DNA of 64,000 nucleotides from Thunnus maccoyii (Eukaryota; Chordata; Actinopteri; Scombriformes; Scombridae), in NCBI RefSeq assembly GCF_910596095.1, contig NC_056550.1:11778501-11842500 (forward strand), read 5' to 3'. Position 1 is the stretch's first letter; every line of letters starts with the position of its first letter. Of the stretch, positions 22,552-35,130 are shown in pieces. The notes below the pieces were generated by a model. That model searched no databases, was not told the DNA's origin, and worked only from the letters and a program-made list of their open reading frames with translations. The translations under genes and the position numbers were made by a program.

Positions 22552-23203
22552 CTAGAGGTCATAGAAGACCTCCAGCACAGTAGCCAGAGACCAGGCCTGG
22601 GTCTCACAGCTGAATGGGCAGTACTGGCTGTTCTCATTGGTCAGCTCTGGCAGACACTTCCATGGAGACCTGAGGAGATGGAGGACAGGTCGAGGGAGAA
22701 AATGCATGTTTTATCTCATATCTGTTTATAATTTAGTTTAGAATGAATGAGATTGTTTTGTCATTTGCTGTTTCCAAAGTCAATAATGTACTTTGAGGCT
22801 CAATATTCAAAATCATATTTGTTTGTAATTTTAAAGTCAAAATGAGAAAAGCATGTTGTCCATTTATTATGTAGGACATATAACAGGTAACAGTCCTACC
22901 TCTCCAGGTGAGTATAATGTCGTGACAGAACATTTTTGACAAGGTGACTGTCTTGCCGTAGGTTTCTTCACCCAGCTTCTTGGCAAAGTACAGTTTAGCA
23001 CACAAAAAGTAACTTACAGGCCACAGCCACTTCTACACACACACACACACACACAGACGTAGTTATTGTGTAGCTGGCAGCAATGTGTGTTAAAACAATG
23101 CAGTCTTACTGAACTGCTGTATCACACATCACCAGCAGAGGCTGATCTGACTCACCGGTCCTTGGTGGCAGTTGTCATACAACTTTGCACAATTAAAATG
23201 CAG
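22552..23203 (-). pseudogene. Glycogen debranching enzyme 3' fragment (three last exons)
   Basis: Three exons on the minus strand match the C-terminus of AGL as I know it. Exon 23156-23203 reads LHFNCAKLYDNCHQGP. Exon 22900-23032 reads KWLWPVSYFLCAKLYF and then AKKLGEETYGKTVTL. The last exon, 22552-22669, reads [38 protein letters not shown] and stop. Splice sites fit (tttag|CTG, CCG|gtgagt, gtag|AAG, GAGAG|gtag, ctcag|G). One base is missing in the middle exon, between TVTL and KNVLSRHYTHLE, which shifts the frame. No earlier AGL exons were seen to the right. It is a truncated gene copy that kept its introns, so not a retrocopy. Confidence 0.85.
23036..23055. repeat. (CA)n microsatellite
   Basis: A short CA run within the AGL-like intron, next to its acceptor. 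Confidence 0.8.
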
Positions 23204-24350
23204 CTAAAATCATCATTATGTGTTTAGTATTGTAAACGATCTCTCAGTTCCTTAGAAGCTCTGTTTTAAAACCAGAGCGGAAATAGAAAGCCTGGAACAA
23301 TAAAATGTTTCCACTGACCTACAAAAATATATATTTCTCTTTTTTACTTGTCACTTTATTGTAACGCAGGACTTTTGTCCTTGTCGGGATCCTGTAGGAA
23401 TGATGACTATTTCATTTATGATGAGTACTTTTACTTTTGATACTTGTACAAGTACAAGTGTACACAAACATTCATACATCAATAGAAAAGACAAGCAATA
23501 CAAATAAAATTTGAATGTCTGAATTGCTCTTTTGACTTTTTTTCAATAGGTTTCTGATATTTTTAGTTCATTTTTGAAACAAGTAAATAGTGGTTTGTTT
23601 GCTTTGTGAAATATAATGCAATAAAGTGAAATATTGCCCCATTAAAATAAAAATGACTGACATTAAAATGTGTCATTGCTTCTAGTGTCATTAGAGTAGA
23701 AGATAAGTCCTTTAAATTCTTTAAATACACAGTTTAAGTTTTTTTTAGTCCACAGGAAGTTTCCAAGATTCAAGTGTTTCAGGGCAGGAATTACACAAAC
23801 ACAAAAGCTTCTGGGTTAACTTCCGTGTTGTACGGCCCACTGGATATCGTGGATGTATAAAGAGAACAAATTATTATCTTAAGGGTTGGATATCTGTTAT
23901 CTGTTTTACACTTTGTTTAATGTATTATGTGCTTTATGAGTGAGTGGTTTTACTATTTTTGTCTTTTTCTGTTTTTGTTTAAGTAAGCTCACTAAGACAA
24001 ATTCCAATCAGTCATTTATTTATAAAGCAATAAAGTATTGAATAAAATGTTATGTTTTGGTGTCATCAAGGTAACATGATATGTCGCAAAGAGCTGTCCC
24101 ATTCCTATTGAAACCATTCCGAGCCCTTGCAGCCTCTCACACTCAAGCACTTACCAGGGTTTAGGGGGGACATTGGGATTTTGATGACATCACTGATTTT
24201 AAAAGCTTTTCTCTGCTCGAGGAAAGTTTTACAAATATAAAACCTCCATGGATCAAACATTCATAATAGAAAGAGTTATAATTAACCTTTTTTGCAGTTC
24301 GAGGTGTCGTGTAAACAGTTTTACAGAGGTCTCTTTAACAGTGGTAGTCC
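23204..24350. other. Intergenic between AGL remnant and zinc-finger gene
   Basis: No coding match. Near 23410-23460 there is a piece of the fish repeat with gtacttttacttttgatact, inverted relative to the copy at 24926. Confidence 0.45.
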
Positions 24351-27300
24351 ATGAGGAAAATGCTTTTTGAACCGCACAGGGATTTTTCGCTGCAATACCA
24401 CGAGTGGCCACTGGAAAAATTGGCTGCAAGGCTGAAACACGGAGGTGATAAAAAATGGCAAAGACACACAGTCCGTCAGAGAGGAGAGCTGTTGGAGGTA
24501 AACGACAGGGAGCCCTACAAGAGCGGAATGGAGGAGAACCAGAACCTGGAGCACCGCACCGACATCTCCGTTAAAAGGGAAGAATTAGGCTCACCTTCTG
24601 CTATCACCGATAAACAGGTCAGTGTTCACGACTTCATGATAAAACCGGCTTCAGAATGAGACTAAAGGCACGACGAAGAGTGTGGAGGGTCCGTGTATCG
24701 TGAATTCATTTTACTGTTGGAGAGAAAGTCTGAAAAAAGAATCTAAAACACTTCCAGGCTTTTTGTTCACGGACTTTTCTGGCCGTGAAAACTACAATAC
24801 GATTTCAGTGTTTGCTGTTTTCACCCTGTTGCGAACAAAGCCAGAAAATTATCTGTTGTTGTCTACTTTTTGTTTGAGGAATTTTCCATTCTCCCTGAAA
24901 AGTAAAAAGTATACAGCCATGTAAAATTACTCCATTACAAGTAAAAGTCCTGCATGAAAAATCCTATTTAGTAAAAGTAAAAGTACATAAGTATTAACTG
25001 TAAAATGTAATTAAAGTATTAAAGTAAAAGTATTGGTTTGGTCCCTCTGACTGATATATCATTCTATATGAAGCATGAGTGTGTAAGCAGCATGTTACTG
25101 GCAAGATTTGACTTTCATGTATTAGTGAACACATTCAATCAAACACAAAACAGCATTATATTATTATACATAATATAATGTATCATAAAATTCAATGTGA
25201 GAGCGATGGGAGTAGCAATACTTATTAAGATCAGCATCCCATTTATTTCACCTAATACCATCTCTGCTATTAACGATTGCTACATTATTGTTACTGGCAA
25301 ACTATTTCAGCAAATATTTATGCTCCAAACTGGGATCATGGGAAACATGCTGAAATTGTATGAAAACTCTAAACACACATGACATATTACATAAAACACT
25401 GCTGGGTTGAAGATTAAAAATTATTATTGTATTGTAGAAGTGAATGAAAGACCCAATGGCTGGTTTATCATTTTAATGTACAGAATTGTGGAAGTAAGTT
25501 CATTGCTCCTTTGCTTTGTTTCTTTGTGCAAGTCATTGAGAGAAGGAATGTGCTCTAGGAGGCCCACTCCTCTCCTTCCATCCTGGCTTGGGCAAGCCGG
25601 TTAAGCAGGAAGATGTTAAGGGGTCAAAGGCCACATATAGCTTATGGCTTTTGGTTTCCTGAGTCTTGAGAAAATGTGACTCTTGTTTATCTTAGTGTAC
25701 ATGTGAATGTGTATCTCGTGGCTGTGTGCTATTGGCTGTAATCATATAAGCTGATACACTGACCAATCACCGATCATTTCTCTGTTCCTTCTAGAACTAT
25801 AATAGAGTAAATTTACTCTTTGTTTGTTAAAAAGAACTGATGCAAATCTTTGTGTGTTCTGTCTCCCTATTGTACAATAATCATTTTTAATCTCCAACCC
25901 AGCAGCGTTTTGTGTATTATTTCATATTTGTGTTTAGTGTCTCTAGACAATTTCCACAACATTACAATAAGGAGACAGAACACACACACAGATTCTCAAC
26001 AGCTTGTCTCAACAAACAAAGAGCAAACCTAATCTATTATAGTTCCAAAAGGAACAGAGAAATAATCTGTGATTGGTCAGTGTATCAGCTTATATGATAA
26101 CAGCCAATGGTCACGAGATATACTTCTGCATATATGTGAGAGCCATCTTTCCCTAAGACACACAAGAAACCAAGGCCCACAAACCATATGTGGCACTTGA
26201 CCCCTTGATGTATTCTGGTTATTTTGAGACCCAGAATATCACCTTATTTGGACCTAAGCCAGGATGGAAAGAGAGGAGTGGGCCTCCTAGAGTACATTCC
26301 TTTTCCCCATGACATGCAAACAGTAACGAAGCAAAGGAGCAATGATCTTACTTTCACAATTCTGTACATTAAAATGATAAACCAGCCATTTGATCTTCTT
26401 ATCACCTTTACACACCAGCCATTTCTCATGGGTGCAAGAGCTCCATCTACAGACTGATTTCTGTCAAATGTGAATTATTTCTTCTGTCATAGTCTGTTTA
26501 TTTTGTCTGTGTACTTTATGCTGGTGGGAGGAAGCAGAGGGGGCGGACCAACTATTTATTCATTGAATTAAAAAGTGCTATATACTTTATCAATTAGGGC
26601 TGGGCAATATGACCAAAATCGCATATCCCTATAAAGGTCATTTCATATCCTGATATAGCACATTTTAATTCCGTCCCCCCTCGCCGGCATAAAGTTGCCT
26701 CCGTGTGTGCTTTTACATAGCATGCTGGTGTTCCGGATTCAGAGGCGGGACGGAGATCAGACTGATCAGAGCTGTAAACTCTGCCATGAGGGAGGACAAA
26801 GACGTTACTAGGACGAGGGATAACATTAAAAGTTATTCACAGCAGAAGAGACAGACAACAGTGGAGAGTTGATGACAACTAAACTTGTTATGTTACTGTC
26901 AATGCAATAAAAGCTTTGCGAGTAAAAAGCCAGGAAGAGTAAAGATGGATGGACTCCAAATGACAAAAAATATTGCCGTAGAGAGTGTATGCATCACAAT
27001 GATTTAAACGATAGAGCATAATATGAAACGATAGACATTTTTCTCTCGTCACACCATATATATCGTCATATCACACAGCCCTATTATCAATACACATGTT
27101 CAACAAGCAGAAACATGTAGAAAAGAGATATTTCAATCTGCTTTGTCCGCACTCTCTCATCCACCACCGCAATGTTTTACACAAGCACATTAGCTCGGCT
27201 AATAGCTAATTGTTACAGACAAACTCAAATGAAAGCTGTCTGTATGTAGTCTACATGTTTAGCTTAGTTTCCCACATACCTTAAAATTTGGCAAATTCTT

Positions 27301-29053
27301 GTAAACTTTACTCAGTATTTTGATGTCAGGAATATTATTTATTTTACTGACATTTTTTGATTTCTTCCCAGTGAGATGTTATTGTGTTTATAGTGACTTT
27401 GTTGTTGTAGACATTCATTTTGGTGCTCTGTATTTAGTTATATTTAAAATATGAATCAGTTCTAATCCTGCTGTGAATTTATTCTTTTTTAAAATAATTT
27501 TAAAAAATTTAAAAAGCAGTTATTTAGAAATGAAAAAGAGCTGATAAGAGTATTGATTAAGAACCAAACTGATAAGGAGTATCAATAAGAGTAGTGACTG
27601 TCAGTGTGCAGCCACATATGTTAATATTAAAGTGACAAGAATTTTAACTTTTTTCTTTTACTGACCGATGTAGATTCTGGTTATGTACTGCTTGTATAGT
27701 AGGTGGCTTCGAGTGCAGCCTTAATCTGTGGTCAGATCTGGATCCTACATTTCCCAAAACTCTATTTATGGTTTTAGATCAGTTGTTTCACTTTGTCATC
27801 TCACTTACTCTCTCTCTCTTTCTCTGTATGTTTGTCTGTTGTCATAGAAACAAACAAGAAAAAAGGGACTCAAACATCACTGCTGTCAGCACTGTGAAAA
27901 AGCCTTCACGACATCAGGATATTTAAAGATTCATCAGAAAGTTCACACAGGAAAAAATCTTCACAGCTGTGAACAGTGTGGGAAAACTTTCACTAAAGAC
28001 ATTAATCTAAAAATCCACAAACGTATTCACACTGGAGAGAAGCCGTACATCTGTGACCAGTGTGGGAGAGCTTTCACTAGATGCAGTAATCTTAAAATCC
28101 ACCAACGCATTCACACTGGAGAGAAGCCGTACAGCTGTGAGCAGTGTGGGAAAACTTTCACTCAAGACAGTAGTCTAAAAAGCCACCAACGTTTTCACAC
28201 TGGAGAGAAGCCGTACTGGTGTGAGCAGTGTGGGAGAGCTTTCACTACAGACAGTAGTCTAAAAACCCACCAACGCATTCACACTGGAGAGAAGCCGTAC
28301 AGCTGTGACCAATGTGGGAGAGCTTTCACTACAGGCAGTAGTCTAAAAACCCACCAACGCATTCACACTGGAGAGAAGCCATACTGGTGTGAACAGTGTG
28401 GGAAAACTTTCACTACAGACAGTACTTTAAAAAGCCACCAACGCATTCACACTGGAGAGAAGCCGTACAGCTGTGAGGAGTGTGGGAAAACTTTCACTGA
28501 AGACAGTAATCTAAAAGTCCACCAACGCATTCACACTGGAGAGAAGCCGTACAGGTGTGAGCAGTGTGGGAAAACTTTCACTACAGACAGAAATGTAAAA
28601 ATCCACCAACGCATTCACACTGGAGAGAGGCCTTACAGCTGTGAGCAATGTGGGAAAACTTTCACCAGAGACAGTAATCTGAAAAGTCACCAACGCATTC
28701 ACACTGGAGAAAAGCCGTACAGCTGTGAGCAGTGTGGGAAAACGTTCACTCAAGACAGTACTCTAAAAAGCCACCAACGCATTCACACTGGAGAGAAGCC
28801 GTACTGGTGTGAGCAGTGTGGGAGAACTTTCACTCAAGACAGTGCACTAAAAAGCCACCAACACACTCACACTGGAGAGAAGCCATACTGGTGTGAGCAA
28901 TGTGGGAAAACTTTCACTCAAGAAAGTAATCTAAAAATCCACAAACGCATTCACACTGGAGAGAAGCCGTACAGGTGTGAGCAGTGTGGGAAAACTTTTA
29001 CTTGGGCCAGTTCCTTAAAAATCCACCAACGCAGTCACTCAGCATTGTGTTGA
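24351..29053 (+). CDS. C2H2 zinc-finger protein gene, two coding exons, 14 fingers
   Basis: Exon 1 (24351-24617, 89 codons) starts MRKMLFEPHRDF and ends at DKQ|GTCAGT. It has no named domain I recognise, but ISVKREE is a good SUMO-site match. Exon 2 (27848-29053) follows a pyrimidine-rich acceptor and has no internal ATG, so it is only found by reading the frame. It encodes 401 residues with 14 tandem C2H2 fingers, most of the form CEQCGKTFTxDSxLKxHQRIH joined by TGEKPY. The phases match (0/0), giving about 490 residues. It is probably a nuclear DNA-binding regulator with unknown target. The residues at contact positions are repetitive between fingers, suggesting recent finger duplication. 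It is a non-immune gene sitting inside the V array. Confidence 0.85.
24926..25035. repeat. Dispersed fish repeat fragment
   Basis: attactccattacaagtaaa and the repeated gtaaaagtaaaagtac are familiar from a very common teleost dispersed repeat. The class is uncertain. It lies in the zinc-finger intron. Confidence 0.5.
25440..26430. repeat. Large imperfect inverted repeat
   Basis: The left arm (about 25440-25875) and right arm (about 25973-26430) are reverse complements. Examples are aggcccactcctctcc against ggagtgggcct, tcagtgtatcagcttatatg against its complement near 25743, and the tgttctgtctcc ends facing each other. About 100 bp separate them. In addition 25388-25432 is an inverted copy of 25872-25918. 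No protein is encoded. It is probably two opposed copies of one mobile repeat in the zinc-finger intron. Confidence 0.75.
26595..27083. mobile_element. hAT-type MITE with 8-bp target duplication
   Basis: The ends are TAGGGCTGGGCAATATGAC and an inverted counterpart (ATATCACACAGCCCTA), flanked by a perfect 8-bp duplication TTATCAAT (26587-26594 and 27084-27091). The length is 489 bp with no coding capacity. An 8-bp duplication and a TAGGG-type end fit non-autonomous hAT DNA transposons. It lies in the zinc-finger intron. Confidence 0.9.
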
Positions 29054-29456
29054 ACATGTTTTAGAGGCATGTGAGCGATGTCCCTCTGCCTCCTCTCCAT
29101 GCCTTTAATAACAGCGTTGTTCTATCCTGAGCTTCTCTACAAACTGAGGGCTGCCAACTGTAAGTTTAGAATCAACATGTATGCCCTTAGTGGCTCACCT
29201 GACCAAATTTTAAGCTCAGTGATTGGTCGTAGTTCATTTCTACCCTTAAAGTTTTGTTTTACAGTTTCATGTTCATCCAAGTCGTAGAAGTGCACAAAGT
29301 GTGAGCGATGTAACACTGTCAATGGGAAAAAATGAAAAGCATTTAAAGAAACCTTTAAGGGGGATTTAGGAATCGTTTTTTGATTGTTTTACAGAAGATT
29401 GAAGAACTTAACCTGAACATTTAAGTTTAAACTTGAAGTTCAGTTTAGCGGTTTTT

Positions 29457-29462
29457 AATAAA
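29457..29462 (+). terminator. Candidate polyadenylation signal of the zinc-finger gene
   Basis: First clear AATAAA after the stop, 404 bp downstream. Inferred only from the motif. Confidence 0.4.
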
Positions 29463-30480
29463 GCTAGGTTTAAAAGAGAACATCAATAAGAACAGGCGAA
29501 TACAGGCGAACTGAGGCTGAGAGAGATGTTAGGCTCCTTCGACCTGAGCAGATCTCTGATGGAGAAGGAGGTGAAACTCAGAAAGCTCCTCTGAGAGAGA
29601 GAGAGAGTGTTAGGTGTTAGACCTTATCACTAAACTATAACATGTCAATGTTTGAATAGTCTGTTTTAGCACATTCTGTATGTTTGTATTGTTCTAACTA
29701 AGCAGTGATCAAAGCAATATTTCAGTTCATGAGTGGTTTTCCACTTGCTGTTGAAATGTTTTTGATTGATTTGACAGGGAGTTATTTGCTTTGTTTCTGC
29801 TTGGTGGAAAGCCAGGGGGACTTTGCCATGAGTTTAGTGTTCAAGGCAGAGCTAGGATTTACAGACCTGCACCATGTATATGTATGTAATCTAATCACTT
29901 TTTACAAAAAGGCTATTACTATAAAAGATATCCACTTGATTTGATTTACTCAGACCATTGAAGCCTCATATTATCTCCAAATAAACGTCGGAATATATTT
30001 TTGCACAGATGAAGGGTTATAGATTTTTGAACGGATCTTTTAATCCCCAGTATGAACAGGATGAATGATTACTGCGCCCCACAGCCTACCCTGAAAACAA
30101 CGCATGCAAAATGGTGAGTCATCCTCTTGTGATTTGCTGCTGCACGTTATGGAAGGTGTTAAACGAATGTCACTGGCACTACTAACAATCCTCATGGACT
30201 CACTGCTCAGCAGCACACAGGGGATTCAAATTGCTGAATTGAGGGCACAGAACCAAACACAATCACAGATTAAACAGCTTGTTAAAATGACCAGACAGAA
30301 GCTTAATGAAATTGACAAACTGCTAAAACAGAGATAAAACAGGCACCATGCTGCTTCACTAAACCTACCGGTAATCTTAAACAGTCGGCATGGTAAAACA
30401 CATTGTTGTAAGCACACACCCTCTGGTACCTGTGTCAGCTCAATAAAGACAAGGGTACAGCTACAATGCTTGAGGCCTGT
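29463..30480. other. Intergenic, zinc-finger gene to LINE
   Basis: Only short frames. One at 30104-30337 has a Gln/Lys-rich, coil-like C-terminal half (IAELRAQNQTQSQIKQLVK) but no family that I recognise. Confidence 0.4.
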
Positions 30481-33434
30481 CCTCCAAACTATATTATCAA
30501 TCAGCCAGTCTGTCTTCTCCTCACAGCTTGTATTTAAAGTCATTGAACTTAGTGAATTTATGTCAATGGAATATCTTGCTATTTAGCTCAAAGCAGAATA
30601 ATCTTTATTACATTATATGGCCACCAAAACACTCACCAATATTTATACAGGAGTTCTCTGAGCTGATCTCACTCTATGTTACCAGATATGATAAGGTGAT
30701 CCTAAACGGAGACCTGAATATCCATTTTAATAAAAGAAATGACTCTTAAACTATGGAGCTCATAAATTTACTAGACAGTTTTGCACTAACTCAACATATA
30801 ATGGGTCCGACTCACCAGCATAGTAACACTCTAGACTTAGTGATATCAACTGGGTTAAACATTGATAACGTTTCAGTAAATGAATTACCTTTCTCTGACC
30901 ATCACTGTGTACTCTTTGATGCTGAGATAACCTTTACTAGAACTAAAAGGGAACTTAGAGTTCAAAAGAGACTTTTAGATGACAAAGCTGAAGCTAAATT
31001 TTCTGATCTTATGAGATTATTCGAGCCACACAGTCATGACTGGCCTTTAAGTGAAATGGCAGAATATCTCAATAGTGCATTGTCATCTGTGTTAAATACT
31101 GTTGCTCCCCTAAAAGACAAAAAGAGGCTGACCAACAGAATCTCCACATGGTTAAACAATAATGGTGTTAATGAGATCAAGAGAAACTGTCAAGCAGCTG
31201 AGAGAAAATAGAGGAAAACTAAGCTCACTGTTAACTGTGATATATACAAAGAAGCCCCGACTGCCTATAACAAAGCTGCATGCATGGCAAGAACGGAGAA
31301 CTCCTCTAAAATTATTACAGAGAACGCTTGAAACTCTAGAGTACTATTCTCCACTATTGACCAGCTGTTCAACACTGCTGCCACCCCTCCACCGTGTTCA
31401 ACAGCAAAGTGTGAGGAGCTCGCACTGTTTTTCCACAAAATAACCTCAGTTTGAGCCAGTACTGCCGCTAGCGTAAGCACAGATTATCTCAGCATACACT
31501 GTAATGTAACCATGGGAAGATTTACAGGTATCACGTTAAGTGAACTTTGCAAAACTGTCACCGAGTGTAACTCCTCCACCTCATGAATTGATCCTGTACC
31601 TACTGCATTTTTTAATCAGGTGTTTAATACTGTCTCAAGTCTTGTCCTGAACATTATAAATACATCTCTTAGAACAGGCATCTTCCCTAATGCCTTTCAA
31701 AACAGCTGTTGTAAAACCTTTATTAAAGAAACCAAACCTAGATAGTAATATACTGACTAACTATAGACTGATATCCAACCTTCTGTACATTAGTAAGATA
31801 CTTGAAAAGATAGTTTCAGTCCAAATAAATTCCTTTCTCAAAGAAAACAATATCCTGGAGGAGTTTCAATCGGGCTTTAGAACAAATCACAGCACTGAAA
31901 CTGCTCTCACCAAGACAATCAGCGACCTCAGACTGAACTATGAGGAGAATAAGGTTTCAATTCTTATCCTTTTAGACCTTAGTGCAACATTTGACAGAAT
32001 TGACCATGATATCCTAATCAATCGTCTTGAAAAGCGGGTTGGTCTTTCCGACTTGGTGTTAAACTGGTTCAAAACAACTATCAAAGGGAGAAAGTTTTAT
32101 GTCAGCCTTGGAGATCATGTGTCTGAGAAATGTGACAACTGCTATGGGGTTGCACAAGGGAACTGCCTTGGTCCATTATTATTCTCACTGTACATGCTGC
32201 CATTTGGTGACATCATCAGAGAGCGCAATGTATGTTTCCATAGTTATGTGGATGATACACAACTGTACATATCCACAGAACCAAATGATACTGCAGCTAT
32301 TAACTCCACCACCAAGTGTCTATTAGCAATAAATAAATTAATGAACAATAACTTCTTAAAATTAAATGAGGATAAAACTGATATCCTATTAGTCGGCCCC
32401 AAAACAAAAGTGAAATGCTATTTAATAGTCTGGGGAAATTAACTCCCTGGATTAAATCTGAGGTCACAAGTCTTTGTGTTATGTTAGATTCAGATCTAAG
32501 CTCCAGCTCACACATTAACAAGGTGATGAAAACATCATTTTTTCACCTTAGAAACATAGCAAAAGCACAACCATTTATCAATCAAAAAGATGCTGAGAAA
32601 CTAACTCATGCCTTCATCTCAAGCTGGTTAGACTACTGCACTGCACTTTTTACTGGCCTCCCGAAAAAAGCCACCTGAAGACTTCAGCTCATCCAAAACA
32701 CTGCAGCGCAGCTATTAACCAGAACCAAAAAAGAGAGAATACATTAATCCAGTTTTAGCTGTTCTGTACTGCCTTCCTGTAACATTTAGAATTGACTTCA
32801 AGGCTAGCTCTAAACAGGCAAGGACCAAACTATATCGCCAAATCCCTTGTTAGCTACTTGCCCTCAAGAACACTGCGATCATCTGCTGCTGGTTTAATAG
32901 AGCTTCCCAGCAACAGCTGAAAGAAGATCAGTGACCTAACCTTTGTCAGTTACACCTCCAAACTATGGAACACACTGCCCATAGATATCAGGGAAGCCAG
33001 CTCACTAGATACTTTCAAAAGAAAGCTTAAAACCTGTCTCTACCCGAGCATTTAAATAGCTTTGCACTTGCTCTCTGCTGCACTGTTTAATGCTCAGTCA
33101 GCCTCACACTTATGCTCTACTGCGCTTCTTTTAAAATGTTATATTTTATTTTTATTTTATACATTCTAGGTATTCTGTGCTTTAACTTGTTTTTTTTTTT
33201 TAATCATATTTTACTCTTTGATTATTATTCATTATGCATTCTATGTATTTTAGTTTCACTTTATCAAGTGGATTTCATTATTTTTTTTATTTTTATTTTC
33301 CATCTTATGCTACATTAATGTTTTTACATACTTTTATGTTCTATTCATATAAGACACTTGGTGAATGTAATTTCTTTTGTTGTAAAGAACTTTGAGCTGC
33401 ATTTCTTGTATGAAAGATGCTATACAAATAAAGC

Positions 33435-33515
<81 letters not shown>

Positions 33516-33520
33516 CATTA
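30480..33520 (+). mobile_element. L2-type LINE, 5'-truncated and decayed
   Basis: The order of parts is: end of the endonuclease (PPKHSPIFIQEFSELI, DKVILNGDLNIHF, THQHSNTLDLVIS, SDHHCVLFD), a linker, then reverse transcriptase from 31690 (KPLLKKPNLD, LILLDLSATFDRIDHDIL, GVAQGNCLGPLLFSLY, and SYVDDTQLYIS with the catalytic YVDD). Later parts (VMLDSDLSSSSHI and LQLIQNTAA-like) lie in other frames. Several frameshifts and stops interrupt it, for example after RNDS at 30750 and near 31210-31690, so it is inactive. The 3' end is gctatacaaataaagct running into (ATT)n, usual for fish L2 elements. Confidence 0.88.
33435..33518. repeat. (ATT)n microsatellite at LINE tail
   Basis: About 27 ATT units directly after the tacaaataaagct tail of the LINE. 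This is the normal 3' structure of the element. Confidence 0.95.
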
Positions 33521-34855
33521 TTACAGTAAATAAAACCTGTTCAAGCTGTTGATGTTATTATAAAGAATGACTTAATTTAGTTTATGAATAAAAAGAAACT
33601 TAATTGTTTTCTTGTCTTTGATATTTTTTGTCTTTGATACTTGTTTTCCTATCTTATTCTATTGTATTTTATTTCTGTCAAATGATACTAACGGAGGATT
33701 TCAAGCATCACATAAATATTTTAGAGAATTAAATCTTTTAGTATCTTGATTTAATCAGATTATTTCATTGAGATCAAGATCTGTTCGAGAGAGTCAGAAA
33801 ACCAGCATACATGAATAACACGTGCAAAGCCAGGCAACAAACAATTAAGTGACAACAATGAAATTAATGACAACGACAAGAGTCATAAAAACATCAGATC
33901 AAAAAGCTTTTAAATCTCCAAAGGAAATGAAAGAATCTAGCTTGACAACACTTTGCACCTCATTCTGTTAGATTAGTTGATCCCAAAGGGGCTCAGGCCC
34001 TAATAAGAAAGAAACAAACACACGAAATACAATAGTGTCTTCGCCCTTTGGGCTCAGGCCCTAGTAAAGGTGATAAAATGTCCATAACAATGCTTTCTTC
34101 CTCTGCAGCGAGTTTCAGGTCTCTGAAAGTTAATTTTCACACTAGTGTGAGGGCTGGCATCTAGGTTGTGAGCACTGCCTCCTGTAGGTAGGATTTGAGA
34201 GAGCTCTTCTACTTTATAAGTGGGCAATTAGTGCCTCTTTTGTCTGAGGCCTGGTCTGAGGTGTGGTAGGACTGCTTTGTCTGTGCAGATAAGGGAAATT
34301 TGGGGTGGTGAGGGGGGACAAATGTCTCACCTAACCCACTAGCCAAAGTAGGCCTCAAGTACCTGAGAACTGAGTATTACACAAGCAAATTTGCTCACAC
34401 CCTTCCTTGTAAAAGAAAATAGCTCTCTCTAAACCTACCTACAGGGGGCGGTGCTCCCTACCTAGAAGCTAGCCCTCAGACACATGATGTGAGAACAATT
34501 ACAGCTGAAACTAGCTTTCCATTACTTTTGTCATTTTCAATTACAATACCTTTCTTTCAGTTAACCACTGGTTTATAAATGTGGAGAAACTGTCTAAATT
34601 TTCCAGAACCCATGCCAATGTCTTCAAATTGTTTGTTTTTGGCCAAAACAATTACAGAGTTTTTTCAACTATGTCATGGTCAGTAACTGACATGTGTTTG
34701 TCTCTGTCTTTTTGTCCTCTCTTTTGTTTTAAGACCTATAAAAAAATATGAATATTTAGATATAGTTTGAAATAATAATCACATTTTCTTTCAGTCTGTA
34801 AAAGTATGTAATAAGTTGTGTCATTCAGTAATTACACATTTAAGTAATCAAATTA
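33521..34855. other. Intergenic without recognised gene
   Basis: Two near copies of gggctcaggccctaNtaa lie at about 33988 and 34049. Otherwise there is no coding or V-like signal. Confidence 0.4.
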
Positions 34856-34859
34856 ATAA

Positions 34860-35130
34860 GTGGAGTTCAACAGGGATCCATTCTCTGAAAGCTCCCACTA
34901 GCTCAGTTTATGGAAAGCAACAATATATCCTAACATAGTTATGTGGATGACAAAGGATGTCAGCAAGTGACTGTGGTAAATACAGTCACTAAATAAGTGC
35001 ATTGAACAAATTAATATTAGGATGTGCCAAAATGTCCTTCAGTTAAACAAAGATAAAACTGAGATTGTGTTTTTGGTGCCAAAGAACAATTAGAAGTCAG
35101 CGCTCACCTTGAATCTCTAATATGATGAAT
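34860..35130 (+). mobile_element. L2-type LINE reverse-transcriptase fragment
   Basis: Broken frames read GVQQGSIL, SYVDD, then [15 protein letters not shown], matching the reverse-transcriptase core and downstream part of L2-like elements. It is short, decayed and separate from the element ending at 33520. Confidence 0.65.

Noticed and set aside
22900-23032. AGL remnant as a working gene end
   Set aside because: The middle exon has a one-base frame break and no upstream exons are in reach, so it is called a pseudogene fragment.
28511-28753. Minus-strand frame with internal repeats
   Set aside because: It is the antisense of the zinc-finger array. The repetition comes from the 84-bp finger units.
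30104-30337. 77-residue Gln/Lys-rich frame as a gene
   Set aside because: No family match, no splice or promoter context, and it lies next to a decayed LINE. Left as unassigned.
33358-33552. Open frame with a poly-Ile run
   Set aside because: A translation of the (ATT)n tail of the LINE.
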